DNA of 64,000 nucleotides from assembly GCA_902617375.1 (NCBI GenBank), contig CACMWI010000001.1, positions 128,090 to 192,089 on the forward strand, in the 5' to 3' direction. The notes below the pieces were generated by a model. It was given only the letters and a program-made list of their open reading frames with translations. It ran no database searches and had not been told where the DNA came from. Positions within the stretch are counted from its first letter, which is position 1. Each line of letters begins with the position of its first letter. Positions 56,763-64,000 of the stretch are shown in pieces. This DNA is from an uncultured Alphaproteobacteria bacterium (GTDB lineage: Bacteria; Pseudomonadota; Alphaproteobacteria; Methylaequorales; Methylaequoraceae). A program made the position numbers and the translations under genes.

Positions 56763-57869
56763 TCAGGCTCTCATTTGCATTATTAAGAACAGAGAATTTT
56801 TAATCGATGGAGTTTCTAAAATTGTTGGTGCTGTATCTTTAGAAAAAAAGAATTTTACTTTTCCTTCTTTTATAATATTTAAAACATCTAGAACATATCT
56901 AGAATTAAAATTTATTGAAAATGCTGGTCCACTATATCCTACTTTGACATTTTCAGTACCTATCGACTTCTCTGTGCCAAATGAGCTTACCACACATATA
57001 TTATTTGAAACATCAAATTTTACAGTTCTAAATTTCTCATTCGAAATTGTTGACACTCTATCTATACTTTCACTAAAACTTTTACAGTCAACTTCCATTA
57101 TTTGATCGTTTGCAGTTGGTATGACGCTCTCATAATCAGGAAATGACGAGTTGATTAACTTTGTAATGATTTTAATATGTCCTAGATGAATTTTAAGTCT
57201 TGTTTTTGAAAAGTTTAATGAAATTTTTCCTTCAAACTCCTCTAGTATCTTTGATATTTCAAGAACTGTTTTTTTTGGAATAATTATTCCATCAAAATCT
57301 CCAGAAAAATCTTTGGTAAGTGAACTTTTGGATAATCTGTGGCCATCAGTTGCAACCGTTGAAATTAAATTTTTACTTAGATGTAAATAAATTCCATTTA
57401 GATATTGCCTAGATTCATCTAATCCCATACAAAATTTACAGTTATCTATTAAATCTTTCAAGGAAACAGATTCTAATTCAATTTTTGTATCTAATTCATT
57501 AAGATCCATAACAGGAAAGTCGTCAACTGGAAGGGTGGGGATTGAAAATCTAGATTCGTTAAAAGAGACATAGACAAGATCTACTTTTTCATCCTTTCTC
57601 AATTCAATATTGCAGCTGTCTGGAGCTTTTCTTATTATATCGTAAAATAGTTGTGAAGGAATAGTTACACCACCAGATTTTATTATATTTGCAGAAAGCG
57701 TTTCGCTTACTTCAAGTGCAAGATCAGTTGCTGTAATCTCCAGACCATTTGTTTCATCAATTATTAGTTTGATATTTGACAGAATTGGAATAGTATTTCG
57801 TTTTTCAACAACACTTTGGAAATGGTTAAGACATTCTAAAAGATTTTTTTTGGAAATAGAAAATTCCAT
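56763..57869 (-). CDS. dnaN: DNA polymerase III sliding clamp (beta subunit)
   Basis: The ring clamp that tethers DNA polymerase III. The 368-residue protein has three similar domains; LLECLNHFQSVVEKRNTIPI and LSNIKLIIDETNGLEITATD mark the first, and QYLNGIYLH, VATDGHRLS the second. The C-terminus ends SLFLIMQMRA, close to the conserved MPMR end. One base separates it from dnaA. Confidence 0.97.
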   Translation of the reverse strand: MEFSISKKNLLECLNHFQSVVEKRNTIPILSNIKLIIDETNGLEITATDLALEVSETLSANIIKSGGVTIPSQLFYDIIRKAPDSCNIELRKDEKVDLVYVSFNESRFSIPTLPVDDFPVMDLNELDTKIELESVSLKDLIDNCKFCMGLDESRQYLNGIYLHLSKNLISTVATDGHRLSKSSLTKDFSGDFDGIIIPKKTVLEISKILEEFEGKISLNFSKTRLKIHLGHIKIITKLINSSFPDYESVIPTANDQIMEVDCKSFSESIDRVSTISNEKFRTVKFDVSNNICVVSSFGTEKSIGTENVKVGYSGPAFSINFNSRYVLDVLNIIKEGKVKFFFSKDTAPTILETPSIKNSLFLIMQMRA

Positions 57870-57870
57870 T

Positions 57871-59262
57871 TTAGGACTCTAGCATCCTTATCAGTAATTG
57901 AACGTCTTCGTCAAAGCTGTCATCTTTATTTCTTAATTCTTCAACTTTTTTAACTGCATGTATTACTGTTGTATGATCTCTATTACCAAATCTTCTCCCA
58001 ATTTCAGGTAAAGATCGTGATGTTAAATTTTTAGAAAGATACATTGCTATCTGTCTAGGCCTTGCGATTGTTCTTGATCTTCTTGATGAACTCATGTCTG
58101 ACATTTTAACATTAAAATGCTGAGAGACTTTCTTTTGGATTTCTTCAATATTTACTTTTCTTTGCGAAGATTTTAATAAATCTTTTAAAAGATCTTGAAC
58201 CATGTCTATATTAATTTCTCTTCCAACAAGCGAAGAAAATGCTGATAATCTATTTAAAGCTCCTTCAAGCTCTCTAACATTTGAGGTTATTTTATGAGCT
58301 AAAAACTCTAGAATATTTGGAGGAATACTAGCTGTGAGCTTTTCTTCTTTTGCTTGCAAAATTCCCAACCTTAATTCATAAGTAAGTGGATGGATATCTG
58401 CAACGAGTCCCCAACCTAGTCTTGATCTCATTCTTTCTTCAATACCCTCTAAGTCTTGAGGAGACTTGTCAGCAGAAATTATTAATTGTTTGTTTTGGTC
58501 AATCAATGCATTAAAAGTATGAAAAAATTCTTCTTGAGTTGAATCTTTGCCAGATATGAATTGGACATCGTCTATCATTAAAACATCGACATTTCTAAAT
58601 TGTTCTTTAAAGGCAACAGTATTTTTAAATCTTAATGCTTTAATAAAATAATACATAAACTTTTCAGCTGACATATAAATTACTCTTCTTAGAGGTTTCC
58701 TCTTTTTTATCTCGTGTGCGATGGCATGCATCAGATGAGTTTTACCTAGGCCAACACCTCCATAAAGAAACAAAGGATTAAAAGGAACATCTTTTGATTC
58801 TGCCACCCTTCTGGCTGCTGCAAATGCAAGTTCGTTAGGTTTGCCTACTATAAAATTTGAAAATGTAAACCTAGTGTCTAAATCTGAACTTATAGAGTTG
58901 AAAATATCATCTTGCTTATAATGGTCTTTATTTTTCGTTTCGGCCTTCTTAATTTCTGAAGATGAATTTTCTGATATTTTAGCCTTATTGTCTTCCGTAA
59001 TGACAATCTCAATATCATTAACTTTAAGGTTTTGAACTAGCCAATAACTTTTAATAATATCTAGGTATTGTTCTATAATTCTTGTCCTAATAAACGCACT
59101 CGGGACACTTAGTATTATTTTTCCGTCAACACACTCTTTTAAAGATATGATTTTTATCCAGCTCTTAAACTGGGCATCTCCTATTTTTTGTCTTATCCGC
59201 CCTCGTACCGTTACCCATTGCGCTTGAATTTCAGTAAAGTCCTTAGAATTATCTTCAACCAT
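57871..59262 (-). CDS. dnaA: Chromosomal replication initiator DnaA
   Basis: Opens the replication origin. From the ATG at 59262 (AAGGAT eight bases upstream) it has 463 residues: an N-terminal DnaB-contact domain, a variable linker, an AAA+ domain with Walker A LYGGVGLGKTHLMHAI and Walker B VLMIDDVQFISGK, and the DnaA-box reader ending FGNRDHTTVIHAVKKVEEL. A longer frame to 59304 would run into the rhodanese gene. No cluster of DnaA boxes lies next to it, so the origin is probably elsewhere. Confidence 0.98.
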   Translation of the reverse strand: MVEDNSKDFTEIQAQWVTVRGRIRQKIGDAQFKSWIKIISLKECVDGKIILSVPSAFIRTRIIEQYLDIIKSYWLVQNLKVNDIEIVITEDNKAKISENSSSEIKKAETKNKDHYKQDDIFNSISSDLDTRFTFSNFIVGKPNELAFAAARRVAESKDVPFNPLFLYGGVGLGKTHLMHAIAHEIKKRKPLRRVIYMSAEKFMYYFIKALRFKNTVAFKEQFRNVDVLMIDDVQFISGKDSTQEEFFHTFNALIDQNKQLIISADKSPQDLEGIEERMRSRLGWGLVADIHPLTYELRLGILQAKEEKLTASIPPNILEFLAHKITSNVRELEGALNRLSAFSSLVGREINIDMVQDLLKDLLKSSQRKVNIEEIQKKVSQHFNVKMSDMSSSRRSRTIARPRQIAMYLSKNLTSRSLPEIGRRFGNRDHTTVIHAVKKVEELRNKDDSFDEDVQLLIRMLES

Positions 59263-59267
59263 TGGAT

Positions 59268-59693
59268 TTATCCTTGTTTCCAAGGAAGTTTTGAATTCTT
59301 CCAACCATTGACATTACCTCTATGTCCATATTCATCGTGAGAACCCTCGAAACCTTCGCAAAAATTGAAGCAATGTTTATATCCATGATTTGTTAAAAAT
59401 TCTGCTGCAGACCTTGATCTAGCACCTGACCTGCAGATAAAAATTAAAGTAGAATCTTTTGATAAACCTAAATCTGATATTTCTTTGAGAAAATTATCAT
59501 TTTTTTTCATTAAAGGATAAGATTGCCATTCAACAAAATGCGTATTTTTTCCTAAGTTGGTTAGATCAGGCACACCAACAAAATTCCATTCAGCACTGGT
59601 TCTGCAGTCGATTAAGTGTGAATCCTTGTTATTTTTTAACAGATCCCAAGTTTTCTCAGGGTTTATGTCACCCGCATAGTCTAAATCATTCAT
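59268..59693 (-). CDS. Rhodanese-domain protein
   Basis: A 141-residue single-domain sulfurtransferase with the active-site loop FICRSGARSRSAAEFL and the N-terminal LIDCRTSAEWNFVGVP. It ends five bases before the dnaA start, with the dnaA ribosome-binding site overlapping its stop, so the two share a transcript. A rhodanese gene directly before dnaA is unusual. Substrate unknown. Confidence 0.93.
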   Translation of the reverse strand: MNDLDYAGDINPEKTWDLLKNNKDSHLIDCRTSAEWNFVGVPDLTNLGKNTHFVEWQSYPLMKKNDNFLKEISDLGLSKDSTLIFICRSGARSRSAAEFLTNHGYKHCFNFCEGFEGSHDEYGHRGNVNGWKNSKLPWKQG

Positions 59694-59708
59694 AATAAGT
59701 AATCTACA

Positions 59709-59737
59709 AGATTAACTAATAAAAAACTATGAATCAA
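59709..59737 (-). promoter_or_regulatory. Probable promoter of the rhodanese-dnaA operon
   Basis: On the minus strand TTGATT (59737-59732) and TAATCT (59714-59709) are 17 bases apart, in the short gap between rpsT and the rhodanese ATG at 59693. This would give a leader of about eight or nine bases. Each box has one or more mismatches to consensus. Predicted by eye. Confidence 0.4.
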
Positions 59738-59753
59738 TAACGTAAAAAAAAAA

Positions 59754-60020
59754 TTAATTAATAGATTTAATTTTTTTGGCTAACCTTGAAATTAGTCTGG
59801 AAGCTGTGTTTTTTTTGTAAACACCCTTATTAACAGATTTTGCAAGCTCTGATTCAACTTTAAGGAAATTTTTACTCAGCTCTGCTTTATTTTTTTTATC
59901 TAGAGTAGTTGAATCAATCTTTTTTATAGAGCTTCTAATTCTGGATTTTCTGTTTTTATTTAGCTCAGAACGTTTAGCGTTCTGAACGATTCTCTTCTTT
60001 GAAGATTTAATATTTGCCAT
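59754..60020 (-). CDS. rpsT: 30S ribosomal protein S20
   Basis: An 88-residue, very basic, helical protein that binds 16S rRNA. MANIKSSKKRIVQNAKRSEL and the C-terminal KKNTASRLISRLAKKI are diagnostic. The start has no Shine-Dalgarno sequence; a strong promoter lies just before it, so the mRNA looks leaderless. It precedes the rhodanese-dnaA genes on the same strand. Confidence 0.97.
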   Translation of the reverse strand: MANIKSSKKRIVQNAKRSELNKNRKSRIRSSIKKIDSTTLDKKNKAELSKNFLKVESELAKSVNKGVYKKNTASRLISRLAKKIKSIN

Positions 60021-60029
60021 ATTGAGCAG

Positions 60030-60058
60030 TTTATACTTTTCAAATCATTTTTGGTCAA
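60030..60058 (-). promoter_or_regulatory. Strong sigma-70-type promoter of rpsT
   Basis: On the minus strand TTGACC (60058-60053) and TATAAA (60035-60030) are exactly 17 bases apart, each one base off consensus. The -10 ends only nine bases before the ATG at 60020, so a start point seven bases after it would leave about three bases of leader. No ribosome-binding site lies in between. Confidence 0.7.
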
Positions 60059-60062
60059 GTAG

Positions 60063-60428
60063 TTATTGATTTATTTCTAATGGAAAAATGTTAAACTTAA
60101 CATATATTTTCCCTTTTTCTTTTTTACATATCATTTCTAAAGTCTCATTATTCCTATTGAAAATTAGAGACTTTTTTTCTTTCCATCCTAGATTTGGTAG
60201 AATCATTTTGTAAAATTCAATAACCTCTTCTTCTTCATAATCGCCATTAATTTCGACTGAGACATATCTACCATCAATCTTATCAAATAATATTAGTGAG
60301 TCCTCTACATACTCCATTTTTTTGTACAACGGAATATCTTCAAGTCCATTTATGAACTTTAAAGCATAAGAAGTGTATGGCATCAAAAAAAGCAGAAGAA
60401 ATATTATTAATATTTTTATTTTTGACAT
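60063..60428 (-). CDS. Exported hypothetical protein
   Basis: From the ATG at 60428 it has 121 residues: a signal peptide (about 1-22), then INGLEDIPLYKKMEYVEDSL, FDKIDGRYVSVEINGDYE, and VIEFYKMILPNLGWKEKKS. This small alpha/beta pattern (D-I-P-L ... F-D ... G-R ... F-Y ... L-G-W) looks like a conserved family of small periplasmic proteins, but I cannot name it. It overlaps mutM by 13 bases and lies 42 bases before rpsT. Confidence 0.75.
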   Translation of the reverse strand: MSKIKILIIFLLLFLMPYTSYALKFINGLEDIPLYKKMEYVEDSLILFDKIDGRYVSVEINGDYEEEEVIEFYKMILPNLGWKEKKSLIFNRNNETLEMICKKEKGKIYVKFNIFPLEINQ

Positions 60429-61228
60429 TGAGAACAAAAAAAAGTTGACCTTCCAGACTGTGTTATTTTAACAATCTTATTTTTGCATTTAAAACAAACC
60501 ATTCCGTGCCTTCCATAAACCATGAGTTTATTTTTAAAATATCCAATTTTCTCATCTGAAACAACAAAGTTTTTAATTGTTGTACCTCCAAGTTTGATGG
60601 AATTTAGCAATATCTTTTTTACTGAATTTACAATCTTAATAATTTCATTATCTTTAATTAAATTTATTGGTCTTATTGGTTTAATATTTGACCTAAATAG
60701 AATTTCCGAGCAATAAATATTTCCTAAGCCAGCAACAAAACTCTGGTTCATTAGAAGGTTTTTTATGTTTGTTTTCCTATTTAAATTTTTTTTAAAGTAT
60801 TCGTAACAAAACTCTGAACTAAGAGGTTCAGGCCCTAAATTTTTAAGATGGGAACAATTAAAAATTTCTTTAGCATTAAAAATTTTTACAAATCCAAATT
60901 TTCTTACATCATTGAAGATTAGCTTTTTGTTTCCAAAATTAAATATCAGGTGATCGTGCTTTCTAAATTCATATTTTCTTTCAATTCTAAAAAATCCTGT
61001 CATACCTAAATGAAATAAGAGGGTGTAGTTATTATTGTATAAAAATAATAAATACTTACCTCTTCTTAATATCTTTGTTATAATTGAATTGCTTAAAATT
61101 TGAGATACATTTGTTGTTACAACAAAGCGTAAGTTTTCATTCTCTATTTTGACTGACTTAGTTTTCTCATTAATAATATTTTTTTCTAAGAAAACTTTTA
61201 CAGTCTCAACTTCGGGAAGTTCTGGCAT
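60416..61228 (-). CDS. mutM: Formamidopyrimidine-DNA glycosylase (Fpg/MutM)
   Basis: Removes 8-oxoguanine and nicks the site. The start must be the ATG at 61228, since the protein needs its N-terminal Pro: MPELPEVETVK. The 270 residues continue with the H2TH domain (MNQSFVAGLGNIYCSEILF, about 164-182) and the C-terminal zinc finger C-x2-C-x16-C-x2-C ending SGRSTFFCSQCQK. All catalytic residues are present. Its start codon overlaps that of divergent ubiE by two bases. Confidence 0.97.
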   Translation of the reverse strand: MPELPEVETVKVFLEKNIINEKTKSVKIENENLRFVVTTNVSQILSNSIITKILRRGKYLLFLYNNNYTLLFHLGMTGFFRIERKYEFRKHDHLIFNFGNKKLIFNDVRKFGFVKIFNAKEIFNCSHLKNLGPEPLSSEFCYEYFKKNLNRKTNIKNLLMNQSFVAGLGNIYCSEILFRSNIKPIRPINLIKDNEIIKIVNSVKKILLNSIKLGGTTIKNFVVSDEKIGYFKNKLMVYGRHGMVCFKCKNKIVKITQSGRSTFFCSQCQK

Positions 61229-61946
61229 GAAGCAAGAATTACAAAAAAAAACAAACTCGTCAAACAAACAAAATAAACAATCAAAAGTTGAAAGAATTTT
61301 TTCAAGTGTATCCGATAAATATGATCTTATGAATGACATAATGAGTTTTGGTCTTCATAGAACATGGAAGCAGGAATTAATCAAAAAAATTAAAATAAAA
61401 GAGCAAGATATCATTTTAGATTTAGCTACAGGATCAGGAGATTTGCTTCAATTAATCAAGGAAAAAAGTAATTGTATCTGTGTTGCTTATGATTCAAACA
61501 TGAAAATGATGATGCAAGCCAAAAAAAAATTAAAGAAGCAAAAAATCTTTTATATTAATGGAATGGCTGAAAATATTCCTTTTAAAACAAATACTTTTGA
61601 TTTTATCACATTGAGTTTTGGTTTAAGGAACTTTACTAATGTTCAAAAGTCTCTAGTCGAAATTAAACGTGTTCTAAAAAAAAGAGGAAAATTTTATTGT
61701 CTTGAGTTCAGTGAGATAAACAATAGAAGTTTAAGAAAAATATTTGACCTTTATAGCAAATTAATTCCACTTTATGGAAAGTTAATTCTCAATAACGAAG
61801 AAGCTTATTCATATCTTATTGAGAGTATAAAAGAATTTCCTAATCAGATCCAGCTTACTAAAAAGTTACTAAAGGCTGGTTTCAATAAAATTGAAGTTTT
61901 TGACGTTCTTGACGGAATTGCTTCCATCCATGTTTCTGAAATATGA
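61227..61946 (+). CDS. ubiE: Ubiquinone/menaquinone biosynthesis C-methyltransferase UbiE
   Basis: A SAM-dependent methyltransferase of quinone synthesis. The 239-residue protein has the family text FSSVSDKYDLMNDIMSFGLH, the SAM site ILDLATGSGDLLQ and ITLSFGLRNFTNVQKSL. The ATG at 61227 is the only plausible start before these. It sits head to head with mutM, sharing CATG. ubiB, often next, is absent; coaBC follows with an ATGA overlap. Confidence 0.96.
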   Translation: MKQELQKKTNSSNKQNKQSKVERIFSSVSDKYDLMNDIMSFGLHRTWKQELIKKIKIKEQDIILDLATGSGDLLQLIKEKSNCICVAYDSNMKMMMQAKKKLKKQKIFYINGMAENIPFKTNTFDFITLSFGLRNFTNVQKSLVEIKRVLKKRGKFYCLEFSEINNRSLRKIFDLYSKLIPLYGKLILNNEEAYSYLIESIKEFPNQIQLTKKLLKAGFNKIEVFDVLDGIASIHVSEI

Positions 61947-63154
61947 CTAACTTTCTTGAAAACAAAAGAATTCTTTTGATAGTTTCTGGCGGGATAGCAA
62001 GTTATAAATCGCTAGACTTAATTAGAAGACTTCAGGAAAAAAAAGTAAAAGTAGACTGTATTCTTACAGAAAGTGCTAAAAAATTTATTAATCCTATTAC
62101 TTTTGAAAGTTTGCTGGGTAGTAAAGTTTATTCAAATCTTTTCTCTCTATCTCAAGAAAAAGAAATGAGTCATATAAAACTAGCTTCAAATTCAGATGCA
62201 ATTGTAGTAATACCATGTACAGCTAATTTTTTAGCAAAAATGGCTAATGGAATTGCAGATGATTTATCTTTAAATGTGCTTTTAGCTTCAAATAAAATTA
62301 AAATAATAGCACCTGCTATGAATACTAATATGTTTAATAACGAAGCTGTAAAATTAAATTTAAAGTCACTAAACAAAATGAACGTGAAAATACTTTCACC
62401 AAAAAAAGGCAAATTAGCATGCGGAACCGTTGGAACAGGAAAGTTAATGGAAATTGAGGAAATAATTGAAAAAATCAACAATATCTTTAGTCCTAAAGAC
62501 TTAAGCGGACTCACTGCAGTTGTAACTGCAGGTCCATCTGTAGAAATGATTGATCCAGTAAGATATTTAAGTAATTTTTCATCTGGGATACAAGGTTATG
62601 AAATAGCAAAATCTCTTCATAATCATGGAGCAAAAGTAACACTAGTAGCTGGGAAAACGAGTCTCGACGAACCAAAAGATTTAGAAATAATAAAAGTAAC
62701 AGATGCCGAAGAGTTTTATAAAATCTGTGTTTCTAAATTACCATATGATATTTTTGTGTCCACAGCTGCAATTTCAGATTGGAAAGTTAAAAAGAAATTT
62801 TCAAACAAAATAAAAAAAAATAATAATGAGATAAATCTCGTTTTAAAAGAAAACATAGACGTTCTCAAAAAAATATCACAAAACAAAAAGAAGCCCAAAT
62901 TAATAATTGGTTTTTCAGCAGAAACAACAAACTTAATAAATTTTTCAAAAAATAAATTATTTAAAAAAGGTTGTGATTGGATAATTGCCAATAATGTAAA
63001 GACACAATTAGTTTTTGGCTCAAATTACAATCAGGTTTCATTCATTACGAAAAATAAAATAGAGTATTGGAGAAAAATGAGAAAGTCTGAGGTTGCAAAA
63101 AAAATTACAAAAAAAATTGTTAATTTTTTTAAAAAAAATAAATTGATATTATGA
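61943..63154 (+). CDS. coaBC: Bifunctional phosphopantothenoylcysteine decarboxylase / synthetase
   Basis: Two steps of coenzyme A synthesis in one 403-residue chain. The CoaC half (1-190) has VSGGIASYKSLDLIRRL, the PAMNTNMF motif and ACGTVGTGKL. The CoaB half (about 190-403) has TAGPSVEMIDPVRYLSNFSS and the lysine in AAISDWKVKKK. The usual TAGGTREPIDPVR is read as TAGPSVEMIDPVR, a mild divergence. It overlaps dut by four bases. Confidence 0.96.
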   Translation: MTNFLENKRILLIVSGGIASYKSLDLIRRLQEKKVKVDCILTESAKKFINPITFESLLGSKVYSNLFSLSQEKEMSHIKLASNSDAIVVIPCTANFLAKMANGIADDLSLNVLLASNKIKIIAPAMNTNMFNNEAVKLNLKSLNKMNVKILSPKKGKLACGTVGTGKLMEIEEIIEKINNIFSPKDLSGLTAVVTAGPSVEMIDPVRYLSNFSSGIQGYEIAKSLHNHGAKVTLVAGKTSLDEPKDLEIIKVTDAEEFYKICVSKLPYDIFVSTAAISDWKVKKKFSNKIKKNNNEINLVLKENIDVLKKISQNKKKPKLIIGFSAETTNLINFSKNKLFKKGCDWIIANNVKTQLVFGSNYNQVSFITKNKIEYWRKMRKSEVAKKITKKIVNFFKKNKLIL

Positions 63155-63594
63155 ATAAAATTCTCTTTAAACATTTAGAAAGTGGGAAAAATCTTTATAA
63201 CCTGAAGAAAGCAACCGAAGGAAGTTCAGGTTTTGACCTTTTAGCTGCTTTAAAAGATAAAATTGTGCTAACACCCGGGGAAACTAAACTTATTCCCTGC
63301 GGCTTTTCATTACAGATGCCTTTAGGAATAGAGGCCCAAGTCAGACCGAGATCTGGACTTGCCCTCAAAAACAGTGTAACTGTATTAAATACTCCTGGAA
63401 CGATAGATGCGGATTATAGGGGAGAAATATGCGTAATACTTATTAACCATGGAAAAAACATATTTGAAATTGTCCCAGGCATGCGAATAGCACAATTAAT
63501 ATTTATGAAGTTACCAGAAATTCAACTAAACGTAACCCAAGAATTGGATAAAACTGACAGAGGTTCTGGTGGATTTGGCTCCACAGGGGTGTAA
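63151..63594 (+). CDS. dut: dUTP diphosphatase
   Basis: Hydrolyses dUTP, keeping uracil out of DNA and giving dUMP. The 147-residue trimeric-type enzyme has all five motifs: SSGFDLLAA, RPRSGLALKN, NTPGTIDADYRGEI, MRIAQLIF and the glycine-rich RGSGGFGSTG at the C-terminus. It follows coaBC with an ATGA overlap, a widespread pairing. Confidence 0.98.
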   Translation: MNKILFKHLESGKNLYNLKKATEGSSGFDLLAALKDKIVLTPGETKLIPCGFSLQMPLGIEAQVRPRSGLALKNSVTVLNTPGTIDADYRGEICVILINHGKNIFEIVPGMRIAQLIFMKLPEIQLNVTQELDKTDRGSGGFGSTGV

Positions 63595-63605
63595 AAGGTA
63601 GAAAA

Positions 63606-64000
63606 TTGTTTAAAGTACATAAAAAAATTATTTATGCAATTGAGGCTGTTGTTGATATAGCACTTAACTCTGGTCCTAACCCCGTCCAAAATGAGTCTAT
63701 AGCAAGAAGACAAGGGATTCCAAAAAGATATCTAGAGCAAACACTACAAATTCTTGTTAAAAACAAAATTCTTGTTGGATCAAGAGGTCCAAAAGGAGGA
63801 TATAGTCTTGCAAAAGAAAGAAGAAGAATTAAAATTGCTGATATAATCAAATCTGTTTCAAATGAAGATAGTTTGATCAGTACATTTAATTCTGAACTTT
63901 CAAAGAAAATTGTACTCCCTTTAATCAACGATATTTCATTACAATGCTTTGAAAAATTTAACAATATTTCTATTGAAGAAGTATGTAGAATTGCAAAAAC
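63606..64000 (+). CDS. Rrf2 family transcriptional regulator (cut by window edge)
   Basis: The frame opens at TTG 63606 (AAAGGT about six bases upstream) and runs off the end: 131 complete codons. The winged helix-turn-helix of Rrf2 proteins is clear, with SIARRQGIPKRYLEQTLQIL and LVGSRGPKGGYSLAK. The loop that in IscR carries three cysteines (about residues 92-104) has none here; the only Cys are at 114 and 127. It therefore probably lacks that cluster and belongs to the cysteine-free branch. Target unknown. Confidence 0.88.
   Translation, partial: MFKVHKKIIYAIEAVVDIALNSGPNPVQNESIARRQGIPKRYLEQTLQILVKNKILVGSRGPKGGYSLAKERRRIKIADIIKSVSNEDSLISTFNSELSKKIVLPLINDISLQCFEKFNNISIEEVCRIAK

Overview
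The window is one densely packed piece of an AT-rich bacterial chromosome (by eye about 30% G+C). Every gap between genes is well under 300 bases, and many neighbours overlap by 4 to 40 bases. Gene families and order point to an alphaproteobacterium with a small, streamlined, probably free-living genome of the marine type. Pointers are the Hsp20/DUF1150 pair, the TIGR02300 protein, the short HprK followed by RapZ and a mannose-type EIIA, the rpsA-sppA-ihfB-lapA-pyrF-trpFBA-accD-folC run, the tsaE-amgK-murU block, and rpsT and mutM close to dnaA with ubiE, coaBC and dut. I cannot name the genus. I see no insertion sequences, prophage, CRISPR array or rRNA.

Layout. 1-4.9 kb: a minus-strand chain of a LysR regulator, a YeeZ-like dehydrogenase, two glycosyltransferases and thrS (cut by the window edge). 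5-11.6 kb: uppP, an NDUFA9-like protein, then RNase D, kdsD, lptC, lptA, lptB, hpf and ptsN, which is the LPS-transport operon without rpoN. 11.6-12.8 kb: Hsp20/DUF1150 behind a probable ROSE-like RNA thermometer, tRNA-Ala(GGC) and a TIGR02300 protein. 12.8-23.4 kb: one long plus-strand run from aroA to folC, with a lapA gene whose frame is broken at a T13 tract. 23.4-27.3 kb: trxA, exonuclease I, MurU, AmgK and TsaE on the minus strand. 27.4-33.9 kb: a ferredoxin-NADP reductase, then a minus-strand regulatory PTS operon (copper chaperone, HprK, RapZ, EIIA, an HPr-Enzyme I fusion, AhcY).

33.9-41.8 kb: a HugZ-like protein, polA with a small zinc-finger gene, an orphan ABC ATPase, an alpha/beta-hydrolase lipoprotein, three small unknown genes, a POT peptide transporter behind a long inverted repeat, and tRNA-Arg(TCG). 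41.8-51.3 kb: small conserved housekeeping genes, HldE and UDP-xylose synthase, and a patch with CbiX, a secreted ankyrin protein, a degenerate tetrapyrrole methylase and SCO1. 51.3-64 kb: PBP1A, gyrB, recF, dnaN, dnaA, a rhodanese, rpsT, mutM, and divergently ubiE, coaBC, dut and an Rrf2 regulator (cut by the window edge).

Functionally the window is mostly core: envelope building and recycling (uppP, lptABC, kdsD, hldE, murU/amgK, mrcA), replication and repair (dnaA, dnaN, recF, gyrB, polA, mutM, dut), tryptophan, pyrimidine, folate and CoA synthesis, and a phosphorelay with no sugar permease in view. I did not find a clear new multi-gene system. The best leads are small: the HPr-EI fusion, the exonuclease I gene where addAB usually sits, homopolymer tracts inside two genes, an apparently leaderless rpsT mRNA, a substituted editing residue in ThrRS, the degenerate methylase, and the three-gene unknown cluster at 39.6-40.2 kb.
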